NCBI RefSeq assembly: GCF_000204055.1
Contig: NW_006768789.1
Location: forward strand, 1,004,409 to 1,068,408
Direction: 5' to 3'
DNA from: Melampsora larici-populina 98AG31
Taxonomy: Eukaryota > Basidiomycota > Pucciniomycetes > Pucciniales > Melampsoraceae
DNA: 64,000 nucleotides
A program made the translations under genes and the position numbers. This document shows positions 31,864 to 43,973 of this stretch, in pieces (within the stretch, counting starts at the first letter, position 1; the number at the start of each line of letters is the position of its first letter). The notes under the pieces are model-generated. The model saw nothing but the letters and a program-made list of their open reading frames with translations, was not told the origin of the DNA and made no database searches.

Positions 31864-34800
31864 ATGCGCGCGAAGGCGATCGAGATTCGTTGGCACAATA
31901 CCAAGTCAATATATTCAACTGATTTCCAACGAACACCCCCATCGAATTTGGATGAATTGTTTCCCAAAAAGTCTCATCCATATGCTAAATCGGAGCATGA
32001 CAAGTTGGTCGAGCAATACGAGAAAGAAAATGGGTTCGGTAAAGTGTGGCGCCTGGCTACCGCTGGAGGTGATAATATGGTCATGGTCAATAGATACCTC
32101 ATATCTCGCCTGGACTTCCCGTTAAAAATATTGTTGATATTGTCCTTCATCATTTTCATGTATCACAAAGATGTGGCTCGTGTATCCTAAACCTACAATG
32201 GCTCAAATGGCGCACCATCGAGCTGTGCACCAAGTCTCGACGCAATCATCAGGTTCTGCTTCGGCTACGAGCAGCACAGGTCCCGTTGAACATCAGAACG
32301 CGCCTGTGGTCGAGTACCTGTCTACGCTGGCAAAACATCAAGGTGTAGTGAATGTGGTACGGTTCTGCCCCAAAGGTTAGCATTTGAAAATTGTCAACGT
32401 CCTGATGTTATATTTCTTCAAGCTGAACTCTTTTGTTATTCAAACTTCAGGCGAAATGCTTGCGTCCGGTGGTGATGGCAAGTTTAATTTGCCTCCTGAT
32501 ACTTTTCATACTTGGCCTCAAATCTTGAGCAGAAAGCTACACGCAATGTCGCTGGAATGGTACGCTCACTTACTTTATCGTGACAGACGGTAATGTGTTA
32601 CTCTGGGTACTTTCGACTGCATCTACGACTACATCGGCCTTTGGACAATCCTCTGCCGACAAGATATACGAAAGAGAAAGTTGGAGGACGAGATTGATGC
32701 TACGGTTAGTTATCATGTTCATATCTTTCATTCAGAACTAGACTTGACCATTGACGATACATTCAACGACCCAGGGGACCTTCCCAGTGCGAAATCTATG
32801 ATGTAGCTTGGTCGCCATGTGGAGACTTCCTGCTTACTGGGGACACGGCCAAGACTGCTCGTATCTGGAATGTGACCGATGGTTAGTCAAAGTTCACACA
32901 CGTCTCATCGTATATTCATCTGGCCGGCTTTCCTGAAATCATTTTACCACAATCGTAGGCCTATGCATCAAGCAAATAACAGAACATTTGAATTTTGTAC
33001 AAGGCGTGGCGTGGGATCCTCTAGGCAAATTTATAGCGACGCAAAGCAGTGATCGGTAAGTTTCCCCTTCTTCCAGTGATGCACTACAAAGTATCCCATA
33101 CTTGCGTTTCTCGTCACAGTTCGATGCATGTCTATACCGTGCAGATCAAAAGGGAAGAAAATGGGGGCGCTTCGGCGGAAGTTCATCATGTAGGCAGGAA
33201 CTTCAAACTGGATCTCTTCAACACTCAAATCAATTCTTGGGCGAGCTATGCTGGCTCCCAGCATAGCCAGAAAGATGATCCACCAACAGACTCAACAAGT
33301 GCAACCCCTCAAACCCCTACCCTGGCCAACCACACCCCTGGAACTACCCCAGCACCCGGATCAGCCGCCTCAAGTCTATCTACAGCTAAGAAGACTCGAC
33401 CCCAACTGGAATCCGGAAGCATCCCCACTTCATCTCATAGCGTAACCGAGTCTGTTACTACGGCTCATAACAGCAATCAGATTGGATCTACAAACCGGAT
33501 CGTATCAATCCCTCCCACGCCCAGTACAACAACAAGTACCCAGTTCAACGAAGAATTCATGATGCTACCCCCGTCCGAGATTCCACACCATTCCCACAGT
33601 ACGCTCCCTCCGCAGCATCTTCGTACGCGATCCCATTCTAGGCAGTCATCTGTAGTCTCTAGTCAAACTATGTCACCTTCGTCGTTACACCCCATGCGGT
33701 CACCTTCACCGGTACCACCTTTACCTGCAATTCACATCCACGAAGACCACCGGCCAAGCACTGTCATGTTGTATGGAGACGAAGGGGCTAGCGCGTTTTT
33801 TCGTCGGTTGAGCTGGAGTCTGGACGGTTCGATGCTAGTCACACCTGCGGGTAGATGGGACTATCAACCGAACTCGGGAGATAAGCGTAACCGGAAAGGA
33901 AAAGAGAAAGAGATTGATCGACGTAATATTCACTCAAGCGGTGGTAGAAAGAAACGCAAGAAAAAAAGTATAGCTTCAACACAGTTGGATATCGACTCAT
34001 CAGATGAAGAAGACGCTACAGACAAGGCCAACGGAGAACCCAGTCACACTGTTTACATTTACGGCCGTGGTAGTATTGCTTCTAGCGCGAACAACGGTTT
34101 CGGTGATTATACTCCCGTTGCTAGATTACCAGGACATAAAACTAGCAGTTTGGCCATTCGATTCTCACCTGTGTTCTATGAGCTTAACCCACTCTCGGCT
34201 AAGAAGACGACCGACTCATCGAGAAAAAATCCCGTGAGGATCGAACTCGCGAAAGGAAAAGAGATTCAACATATCGATCTGACCACTTCGGATGTCCCGT
34301 CAACTGAGCGCGACGCCAAGCCCAACTCACAAGATCTCTCAGGCGACCAAGCGCAGGCAAGAAGTAATGTCGAACAGCGAGAGACGGTATTTGACTTACC
34401 TTACCGAATGGTATATGCGGTTGCTACGCACGATACTGTGTTTGTCTATGATACTCAACAATCGAGCCCTATTTGTATGTTTGGAAACCTGCATTTTTCC
34501 AGTTTCACGGATCTCGCATGGTTAGTGGTCACCTTCATTGTTTTCAGCAGCTGCTACTAGGCGCTTACCGGTATATGCGTGACCCCTCTTTGAAATTTAT
34601 TTCTTGTCTAAGGTCTTCGGATGGCGAAACCTTGATCCTAAGCTCTAGTGATGGCTACTGTTCATTAGTAGCATTTGATCAAAATGAACTGGGTACACCG
34701 CTTTCCAAAGAGGCTTGCAGTCGAATTACAGGATATCGTGATCATATCCAAGACGATCGTGATCAAGAGTTAGCAAACAAAATATCTAGCCAAGCGGACA

Positions 34801-34970
34801 GTACCAAGAACGATCCAACGCCTTCAGTGATCTCCAGAAGAACATCTGTTTCCAATGAAGTACCATCAATGGTCAAAGTCGGTCGACCTGCACCAGAAGA
34901 TGCCTCTGAAGGGAATCCACCAAAGAAGAAGCGAGTAGCTTTGACATACGAAGGCCCTGTACGATCATAA
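31864..34970 (+). CDS. CHAF1B: Chromatin assembly factor 1 subunit B (p60/Cac2), 844 aa
   Basis: Eight exons: 31864-32085, 32171-32375, 32451-32477, 32587-32704, 32775-32881, 32959-33055, 33120-34520, 34613-34970; 2,535 nt, in phase. WD40 beta-propeller protein that, with p150 and p48, deposits H3-H4 on newly replicated DNA. Diagnostic blocks: MRAKAIEIRWHNTKSIYS at the N-terminus, VEYLSTLAKHQGVVNVVRF, a GGDDGNVLLW repeat, DVAWSPCGDFLLTGD, HLNFVQGVAWDPLGKFIATQ, and late repeats FRRLSWSLDGSMLVTPAG and FTDLAWSSDGETLILSSSDG. Long Ser/Pro/Thr-rich loops within exon 7, including a KR-rich stretch, make it longer than the human protein (about 560 aa). Exon 3 is only 27 nt and is followed by a GC-AG intron (GCAAGT donor at 32478). 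The first intron's donor (GTCAAT) is weak. Confidence 0.92.
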
Positions 34971-35969
34971 ACAAAATATTAGATGTCCATCGTCATTGCT
35001 TTACAGAATAGTCGCACTGGGTTGATTACATCAGCCCGTTATGTTTTCTATGAGATCAATAAAGATGCTCAATTATCTTATTATTTAAAAAAATCTTTTT
35101 AGAATTATTGGACTATGTCACAACTCTTGTAAAAGAAAACTACAAGCAAGTCAAGACCTTCAAGGTTCAAGTTATTTGTTGTTTTGGATGAGATGATGCA
35201 GAGATTTGGATAGAATTGACAATGAGTCTAACTCAATTTTTTTTGAGCTTTGGGCACGAAGTTTGAACAGACCCAGTGACTGGGCAAAGTGTGTTTTATT
35301 TATTTGGGAGGAGACCTTCTAAAGATGTAGGATAACAAAGCCGACACCTCTTGGTTTGCATCACGACAAGAGTTTAAAATATCGTGAACAATTAAGAATC
35401 CCTACGACTCTTAAAAAGACAATTTGTGAGAACATACGTGAGATTGATAAAGGGTTTCCATCCATTGTGCTTACACTATGAGCAAGACCGGGTGGAAAAT
35501 CAAGCTCAAATTGGATTTTTCCTTAGTCTGAATCCTCCAATAGGTACTATTTGAGAGCTGAGCAATCTGATTTTCGCAGCATTTACTGTTCCTCACTGAT
35601 TTTAAATTGATCTCAATATCCATGTACAAGACCGTACACGTCAACGATTATGATATCCCCCAGTCTTCAGGATTCCACAAAACAATGATACCCTCTCAAA
35701 AGCCCTCAATCAGGCTACCTGTACCGGCACTGAAATCTGCGTCAAACATGCAGAAAAAAAGTAGATAATATTTCTTGTATCAAGTCAATTTTTGTTCAAT
35801 ATGTGTTCAACTCTTTTCTTACTAGTTTCTGATCAAATCCAAACATTTATATTCATACAAACAGCCAAAGCAATCTGAAAGGTGAAATGAAAGTCTGATT
35901 TCATCATCAGTGTGTAGCAAAAATTCTCACGACCAGTTGAAAGAAGTCAAGGTCAATCTTCGGATTGAT
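34971..35969. other. Convergent intergenic region CAF-1 / POLD3
   Basis: 1 kb between two convergent stop codons, AT-rich, presumably holding both 3' UTRs and terminators. Nothing else recognised. Confidence 0.65.
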
Positions 35970-37785
35970 TCATTTCTTGAAAAAACTACACGTGATGAGA
36001 TCGTGTGATGATTTCGGAAGATCATTCACGTCAGTGCTTCATCAATGTTTTGTTTTGATTTCCAAGAATGATATAAAAATGATTCAACAAACCTAGTGAT
36101 ATTAGATTGATCTTTATTCGTGTTTTTCTTTGAAGTGTCAGTTTTCTTTGGAATAAGTTTTTTGGTGGTGTTTGTCTTGACTTCTGTCGCATCCTTTCCA
36201 TCCTTCACTTGACTGCTTGATGGATTTGATAATTCCTTAGGCATATCACCTGTAACTTGATTTGATTTCTCCTCAGGCTCTTCTACAGTCTTTTTAGCCT
36301 TCTTCCGTGGTCCAGCTTGAGATCCTTTATCGGGATCAGACTCCCAATCTGTATAAGTCTCTTCTACGTCTTCGATCTCTTCTTTGGTGACTCTAAACCC
36401 CCGTATGTCTTTCACTCGGACTTTTTTCTTCTTTTGTACAATTCGCGTCTTAGTGACTCGTTTACGTACTAGAGGATTTGGTTCATCGACATCTTCCGTC
36501 GTTCTCTTATTCGTCGAATCTATGGCACATGAAGGATCGATCAGCGCTGTCCTTTCTCTTTCACTGAACCTCGTGCTATACTATACTTCGAGTGGGGTTA
36601 AACCAACAGACGGTGACGCTGCTTACCTGGCTTTGTTGATTCTTCCTTTTCTGCCGTGTTTTCGATCTTCGATTGGGAAGATTTGCTATCTTTCAGGCTG
36701 GATGTTGACTTGGTTTGTTTAGTATCTGCCTTGCTCTCGCTTGTTTTGCTAGTATTTGGCTTTGTACCAACGGCTTTTTTGGTCGTAGGTGGTTTTTTCT
36801 GTCCCACTGGACTTTCATTGGTTAAATCTGTAGTTTCACCCTTTTTAAGGCTGGAAGAAGTCGACTTCTTCGTCTTGGGAGTATCGTCTTTAGATTTGGG
36901 TTTATCGTCTTTAGATTTGGGTTTATCGTCTGAAATAGCTTTTCCTGGCTTCGCTGTGGGAGGGACCTCTTTGTGCGCACGGTCTTTGGTAGAATTGGAG
37001 GAAGCCTGGTATAATGAGATCAGACGTTATCGTGAGCAAAATTCTCAACAAGAGATCAAAGGTGCTCCCTCATTCGCGTGGCGGCACCATACTAGACACA
37101 TAAGACGAATTGTCTCCCTACATTTGATTTGCCATTGGCGAGAGGGGCAGGGTTTCGCTCCAGGACTATATTTTCGCGCTGTGTCCGCAGTAGATTGGGG
37201 TCCTGTCGGAAATAATCGAGTTCGGATCAGGTTGAATTCCTTGGCATACGCGGTAGAGGGACAATGATGACTGAGGGCTCACGGGTGGCTGGGTAGCCCT
37301 GATGCTGTGTAGCTCCACGCACGAGACTGAAGCTAGTTTTGATTTGATATCTATTAACAAGTGATAATTATACCCGGGGCAAAAAAGAATTGAGGCGATT
37401 AGCAAGGTAATAATTGGATTGGCGAACGAAACTGAATAATGCTTACCTTCCAATTCAGTCTCATCAGCCAACTCAATCCTAAGTGAAGCCGTGCAATCCG
37501 ACACAGGCTCTTGGTCTCTCCCACAAACGAGATAGCTAGCCTTGACTTTGAGTTGTCCAGCATCATCAGACCCATAGAATTTTTCTAAATGTTCCCGTGC
37601 AGTTGCAATCCCGCATCCAAGTTTCTTGGACAAAGCTCGGCATGAGATCTGTCTGAGTAGAGAGATCGTCAACACCATTCATAAGTTTTCAAGGAATGAT
37701 ACGAATGCACACGGCTAACGGTTGCCTGATCGAACATGATTTGCTGCTTGATCCATCGTTGGACTTCATCTGCCTTAGGTGACAT
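35970..37785 (-). CDS. POLD3: DNA polymerase delta subunit 3 (POLD3/Cdc27), 415 aa
   Basis: Exons on the minus strand: 37785-37720, 37648-37447, 37326-37250, 37202-37122, 37005-36627, 36519-36093, 35985-35970; 1,248 nt, all junctions in phase. The N-terminal winged-helix region reads ISCRALSKKLGCGIATAREH and then VKASYLVCGR, as in Cdc27/POLD3 proteins that bridge Pol delta's catalytic core to PCNA. The middle and C-terminal half is Lys/Ser/Thr-rich and disordered with two KPKSKDD repeats. The last exon is just 16 nt and completes a C-terminal PIP box, QSNITSFFKK followed by the stop, matching QxxI/LxxFF. Its start is 248 bp from the divergent ORC1 ATG. Least certain: the 47-nt intron 37249-37203. 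Confidence 0.88.
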
Positions 37786-38033
37786 GTTGGTTCAATTTGG
37801 TGTGAATATTTGATGGAGATGCTTTTGTTGGTCTTCTTTCATGGATCGTAGAGTGAGAAAGGAAGAATTCGATCAGAGCTGTCTTGAACTTTCGGGAGCG
37901 CGTGTTTCGAGTATGTAACAGTCGGGCGTGTGCGCGAGGCATAGCCAGGTATGGCCCGGAAAGCTGATTCAAGAAAGGACGCGTTTAAATATTCGATCGA
38001 GCCACTCACCAAGCGATCAGCAATCCATTCAGT
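37786..38033. promoter_or_regulatory. Shared POLD3-ORC1 bidirectional promoter with an MCB box
   Basis: 248 bp between the two divergent start codons. ACGCGT, the MluI cell-cycle box bound by MBF in budding and fission yeast at G1/S genes, is at 37979-37984, 50 bp from the ORC1 ATG. A second GC element, GGGAGCGCGTG, lies near 37894-37904. Both genes act in DNA replication, which fits joint S-phase control. Binding in this organism is inferred. Confidence 0.65.
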
Positions 38034-40874
38034 ATGTCTATGACACCTTCATCCACTTTAAAACAACGCCGTCCCAAAGAGAACAACACCGAGGATATCT
38101 GGCTGGAAGATGAACCAGCTTCAGCTGCTCTTTCACCATTTCGTACCAACCTACGGACACCCAAAAAGTCTCATGCGATTTCAGATTTACACGCTCAAGT
38201 CTTGAAAACTCCAACAGGTCGAAGTTCTCGATCTCAAGGTTTGATCAACATCACACCGAAAAAGTCTTTTGCTAGAAAGGACCCACTGGGGAATACCGTG
38301 GAAACATTCGAGATTGGCTCGCATGTGATCATCAGTCCATTTGCTGCTACTTCAACATACGGCTGGCTACATCGGAGGAAGAAAATCAAATGGACCCATC
38401 ATGATGGATTGAATGACAATGAGAAGGTTGGAATCATCACTGAATTATTTGAAGATGAGCTCGGAACAAAAAGAGTCAAAGTCAGATGGTTCGCTAGACC
38501 TGGGACGGTATGGAGTAGCGGGGGACCGGTCGACGGAACACCAGATGACTATAAACCAGTAGGTTACTCTTCTTTCAGCCTTTGTCTCGATCATTCGATG
38601 TGTGCTGATAATCTGTACTCGTCAGTGGGAATTGTGCTATGTGCATGACTCGAGATGGTGCGCGGCCAAACAGCTCTTGGAGATATACATCAAGTCTGGT
38701 GTGCAACTCACCCCGGAAAATATGTCAACCGCCGAATATGCAGAGTGTCGCCTGGCCATCAGACAGGACAGCCATACTCAGGATGCCATCTTGCTATCCG
38801 ATATTACCGAGCGTGTCGAAGTCGTGCCTTGGAAAGATTGGCCTCAAAATTCGACGCCCGATGAGCAACCTCTGACCCAAGAGGGTCGCCGTATGTTTCG
38901 GTGCCGTCGTATCTACGACTCCAGACCTCTAGCGTGGGATCTAGACGGTTTCATCAAGGATGTTGATTTTAAAAGTGTGCTAAGCGAAGGCCTCAACAAA
39001 GGTCTATGGGATATCTATGTCGAACGTGAGGATCCCAAGCCAGTAGACGAGGAGGCGGAGGAAAAAAAGAGGATCGAAAGGAGGGCAAAAATCAAAGAAG
39101 CCAACATCAGAACAAGGCAATTGTCTATGTCCACTTCAGGTCGCAAGAAACTTCGAGGATCTTCCAGTGATGACGAATTTGCTGGTGACGGTACAGATGT
39201 TGATGAGGGATCTGATTGTGTAAGAGTCAACATGGAAACCAGTGTCTAATGGTTTTGTCGATTACTGATATGCATTTTGTAATATATAGGACGTCTCAGA
39301 AGACCATGAATCGCCAGTGGAAAGTGACTTTGAATCAGACCGCTCTTCGACCCCGGGCAAAAGTCAACCCAAGCGTAAACGGAAGGGCGCCACGAAATCA
39401 TTCCCAAAAGCGAAGATGACTGCGGCTCAAAGAATCAAACAGACTCAATTATTGGAACGTAGAAAGGCACGGGTAGCATCTCGGCAGGCCAACAGGAACG
39501 CTTCCCTGAGGATGCCGGCTGTAAAGCGCCAATATGACGCTGCAACAAACACCGATCCATGGGCCAGAGCTCGCCAGATCTTACACGTCAGCTCTACTCC
39601 GGAATGGCTGCCATGTCGGGAAGAAGAGTTTGCTGAATTAGAAGCTGCTTTGGAGGATTCAATCGATGAAAGCAGTGGGTGCTGTCTATATATATCCGGG
39701 GTTCCGGGTACAGGCAAGACCGCAACCGTCCATAGCGTCATCAACTCATTGCAAGGTAAAGTTAAGCGGGGTGAGCTACATCAGTTCAGCTTTTTCGAAA
39801 TCAACGGCATGAAAGTTACCGAGCCCAATCAAGCCTTCGTCCTCTTCTGGGAATTTCTATCGCGGCAAGAACTCGGTGAAGATGCTCCAAGGAAATTTTC
39901 ACCTCGCGAAGCTCTGAATAGCTTGGAAAATCATTTCAATTCGCCTTGTCCAACACGTCAGACTTGGTGAGTGGATCTTAAATATGACAATGAGAATGTA
40001 AACTAACTCTTCGTTTTCAGCGTACTGCTGGTAGATGAGCTTGATCAATTAGTTACTAAGAAGCAAGAAGTCATCTACAACTTCTTCAATTGGCCGAATC
40101 AACCTCATTCGCGCTTGATTGTAATTGCAGTCGCCAATAAAATGGATTTGCCGGAGACCGAGTTAAATGGTAAGATCAGGTCAAGATTAGGCTCCAACCG
40201 AATTCAATTCAAGCCCTACAACCATATCCAATTAATGGAAATTCTAAATATGCGATTGGACGACTTGAGTGATACAATATTTGTAAAGGATGCTATTCAA
40301 TGGATTTCAAAGAAGATTTCATCTTTGACAGGCGATGTCCGTAAAGCGTTAGATTTATGTAGAAGTACATTGGAACGAGTTGAGAAGGAAAACGAGAATA
40401 GGAAAGCCGAGGGAAAGCCGACCGAACTGGTACAAGTTAGAGATGTAATTCAAACTTATGGGCAAATGATCTCTTCCGGAGTCTCAAAATGCATCAAACA
40501 TCTAAGTATACATCAGAGTATTATGCTTCTGTCTATATCAAAGGCCATCAAAGTTGCCGGTATACCGGAAGTAGAAATGGGAGACGTAAGAGCCGTAACA
40601 ACACTCACTAGATGGAAGATTCTTCACTGATGCTTTGATTTTGATGGGACAGGTGATCACTCGACACATACGATTTGCCAACTCTTTAGGTTTATCACCT
40701 CAGCCTACGCACGATGAGCTGATGGAAGTGATTTCAAGTCTACAAAATATGAAACTCATCTTGAATGAATCAAGCGCGTTGGATTATTTTTCACGGATCA
40801 AATTAGAGTTGAAGGAATCAGATGTCGGCCTCTTGATCAAGAACGACAAACGGTTCTCAAGTTTAGCGACTTGA
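38034..40874 (+). CDS. ORC1: Origin recognition complex subunit 1 (ORC1), 860 aa
   Basis: Exons: 38034-38558, 38626-39219, 39290-39966, 40021-40585, 40653-40874; 2,583 nt, in phase. Largest ORC subunit; binds origins and, with Cdc6, loads the MCM helicase. An N-terminal BAH domain lies at about residues 90-310 (EIGSHVIISPF ... WELCYVHDSRW). A charged linker with SSDDEF and PKRKRKG nuclear-localisation-like stretches follows. The AAA+ ATPase begins near residue 480 (PCREEEF): Walker A GVPGTGKTATVH, Walker B VLLVDELDQL, sensor 1 VIAVANKMDLP, sensor 2 LTGDVRKALDLCR. A C-terminal winged helix ends with SRIKLELKESDVGLLIKND. All ATPase residues expected of an active ORC1 are present. Confidence 0.95.
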
Positions 40875-42382
40875 TCATCAAAGAACACTGCTGCATCTGA
40901 TCATCTCAATTTACTCGCCTTTCTTGGACTTCAGTCTCTATATGTCCTACCAATGACAGACGTTTTATTCGCTATAACACGTCTTTTCCACTCTTCAAGA
41001 TGGTATCTCAAATAAATTAGCGTGCCAGAACTAGTCAACTTTATTACCAATTGGCATCAACTCTCAGCACTTGGATTCCGATCAGTACCTGGTCTTTGAA
41101 GGCATCATCCGATTTTAAGAAAGCGATGAAACCCAGTATCCTCGAGAGATCGGATCTGGTCAAGTTGAGACATCTTCCAGGACGCAGGCATGTACATCAT
41201 CATCTGGTCGATCTTACTCAGCCCTAAGACGCTTCAAACATCCACCTACCTGTATCTCGAAATGACAGTGCTCCAAGCGCTTGTCGAACTGACATCGTTC
41301 AATCTCTTCATCGTGACCATCTCTCCTCTACGATCGACTTCACATTTTCTTCTTCTGAATTGCAGCACTTGACAGACGTTATATTTTTGTTATCCTTGTG
41401 GATATAGTTTCCCTCTTGATGAGCTGCCAACAAACTTAGTCTAGCATGCGATCTCATAGCGCCACTTGACCTTCTCGTCTACATTGATTTGAGAAAGCAA
41501 TCCCGGGAAGAGGCAATCTAATCAGATATTACTGTTCAGCCCTTACCATGTAGTACTTCCCCTTTTCTCAATATGTACACTGCTTTCTCTTTGTCACACA
41601 TTGGAAATGGCTTTGAAAGCTAATATGTAAAATGTAATAACAGTAATTTGGCTCTATTTGCTTTGCATCCCTTTCACCAAATCACACCTGATTTATTTAT
41701 TCACACCAGAGGTACAACCCTTCCATCACATGTTGGACGTTGAGAAAAAACAAAAACAGTTCCATACTACATACAACCATGAGGAAAATGAAACTTCAAA
41801 GGTTACCACTAAAAACCAAAAACAGTCTTTGCTTTGAATCAAGTCAAGAACTGAAAAGTAATGAATAGGCTCACGCATCTCACGAATAAGACTTTGTATG
41901 CAACTGTCACTAAACTGTCCAGTTTACAAAGTAAATGCCGACGCTTTGATTGTGATGCTGCAACAGGACCCTCAATTGTCACGCGTATCAGTCAAATTTG
42001 TCATTAGCACCCCTGCAATCAAATGACAAGAATGTCGGGCAGTAGTGTGAGCCAATCCAACAAGGCTGAAAAAGAAGGCACATCCGCCAGATAGATGTTC
42101 AATGTTGCATTATGGCAGTCATAGACGCTTGATTTGAAATAGTTGAATTCAACTTTACAATTCCACTCAGAGGTACAGGTCAGTGTTATGTGAAGAACAT
42201 ACAACCATTGGTTTGCAAGCAAACTGGAACGAGGATGGGCAGCCGACAAGTTGACTGAGATAAAGAAAAGACGATGATGGAACAATGAGAAGAGAGATAG
42301 ATGAGATCAGGAAGGAAGCTTATAAGACACGAAACCAAAGCAGGGGTCAAAGAAGTCATTGACCTAGCGATCGTAAGACTGA
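40875..42382. other. Convergent intergenic region ORC1 / SNX3
   Basis: 1.5 kb between convergent stop codons. Short frames only, none with a recognisable domain or consistent splice signals. Confidence 0.6.
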
Positions 42383-43423
42383 TCACCAATTATGAGCGTT
42401 CCATTGTGGATCCTGTAAAAATGCACAGAGTACCTTGGAGCCAGTCTATGTGTATGGTGATTTCAGAAAGATGGGATTAAGTCAGTCTTAATATCATATG
42501 ATGACAATGATCCGAGGTAAGGAAAAATCTGACTTGAAGTAAAGGGTGCCCAGCGACAATCTGAAGGAAACGTTCTAAGCCTTCTCGACGAGTTTCGATT
42601 ACCTCATCGCTGAACCTGGTTTAAGAATGGATCAACATCAGTCTTCATAATCAAGGATCTGAGCGGGAATATATAATCAACACTACATACCGATTAGTGA
42701 AGACTTTTCCAGGTAAACTAGGAATGTTGACACGAGTGCTCTCTCGCTCAAGTATGTCTCTAAAAGCCTCGAAATCGGAGTATCGACGACGGACAGATGA
42801 GGATTTCACTTTGAAAGCCGGTATATTGGTGCGACAAGTGATTTCGTAGTCCGTGTAAGGTTTCCTGACGTTATCTATATTCTCCAATCAACAGATAAGT
42901 AAAGAAAATGGCGATGTACAGCAATCAGACATTGGGTCCTAGGGTAGTTGAAGAATGCGATTCTGTCTTGTCACAGATGACGATCGCATCGTGCTGGGAG
43001 GTGTGGTATCCGAAAGTCAGACCGCGCACCGTGGGTGACAGGATGGCGAACCTCTATCTCCAAGTAATTTTCTGGAACCGCATACATCTCGTCGAGGGTT
43101 TGAACGGTTCTTGGCCCATTACCGCCGTGAGCGGATTGTCGATTCGATTGATGGCCATTTTGAGGGAGTGATGAAGTTTGAGAGGCCGGATTGGTGAGAA
43201 AGGAATAGTTGTAAGATGAACTTGAAGGTGCGAACATTGAGTTGGCTATCGATGAAGGAAGATACGATTCATGGTTGAAGTCCGCTGCACGAGCAAATGG
43301 CGAATGACCCGAAGAAGGCGCCACAATTGAATGCTGACGTAGTGAAGCAGCTGTCAAAGGTTGCTGATGCTGCCCATGTTCAGCTGGGTGGACAGGAGGA
43401 GCAGTCTGACTTTCAGAACTCAT
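42383..43423 (-). CDS. SNX3: Sorting nexin 3 (SNX3/Grd19), 240 aa
   Basis: Exons on the minus strand: 43423-43030, 42874-42691, 42615-42534, 42445-42383; 723 nt, in phase. A Ser/Gln/Pro-rich N-terminal extension of about 100 residues precedes a PX domain (from [11 protein letters not shown]). The PX domain has the PI3P-binding features [27 protein letters not shown] and [11 protein letters not shown]. It continues through [18 protein letters not shown] with the stop soon after, as in Grd19, which has no BAR domain. SNX3 proteins act on early endosomes with retromer to recycle membrane cargo. The N-terminal extension is longer than in human SNX3 (162 aa). Confidence 0.93.
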
Positions 43424-43723
43424 GATAAGCTGATCTAAAGGTCAAAGTTGAGAGATCTCGGAGCTTGAGGGTTGGTGATAAGCTGATCAGAGTGAGAGGT
43501 GATGTCGTCGGATGGCGAAGTGTGTTGGATGATCAGCAAGCAACTGATATGGGCTGGGTCCGGAAACCGCAATCTTGAGCTTCGGCCTCGGGGCATCACA
43601 GCCCAGCAACATGCATGCGCAGGTGCGCTGGGAGTGCATTCGGTGCATCAATGGCTGCACCGGGATCCTTGGGAGCGTGCGCTCCCAAACTGACAAACGC
43701 GCCCCGCTACTGTCGACAAGAAT
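43424..43723. other. Gap between SNX3 and the hAT element
   Basis: SNX3 promoter side. Markedly GC-rich near 43560-43710, with a perfect 8-bp hairpin TGGGAGCG-TG-CGCTCCCA at about 43670-43687. Nothing coding is supported. Confidence 0.5.
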
Positions 43724-43744
43724 CACAAGTGTCATGCGGTGGGC

Positions 43745-43835
43745 GCGGCGCGTTTGGCGCGCCCAGGTGTCGCCTGGAGCGGGCGCGCCCGGGAGCGCCC
43801 GCAAAGCTCATTTTGGGGGTGGGCGCGCCCAGGGT
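43745..43835. repeat. hAT left subterminal GGCGCGCC cluster
   Basis: Several GGCGCGCC, GGGCGCGCCC and GGGAGCGCCC boxes within 90 bp; a matching set lies at the right end (46450-46525). Probably transposase-binding sites, inferred from position and repetition. Confidence 0.6.
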
Positions 43836-43973
43836 ACTATCTTGTCATCGGAAGGTGTTGGAACCTGTAAAAAAGCCCATCACACATATTCCCACCTTCC
43901 ATATTCTAAAAAAAACCTCAAAGGCCGCTCATCTTCCACATCAAAGTTCAGGATCAACAAACTTCATTTCAAC

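Noticed and set aside
41070..41240. Short minus-strand open stretch (DQMMMYMPASWKMSQL)
   Set aside because: It is closed by stops on both sides and lacks splice partners; treated as chance.
43487..43804. GC-rich ORFs on both strands over the hAT left end
   Set aside because: They cross the target duplication and terminal repeat and are explained by GC-rich repeats without stop codons.
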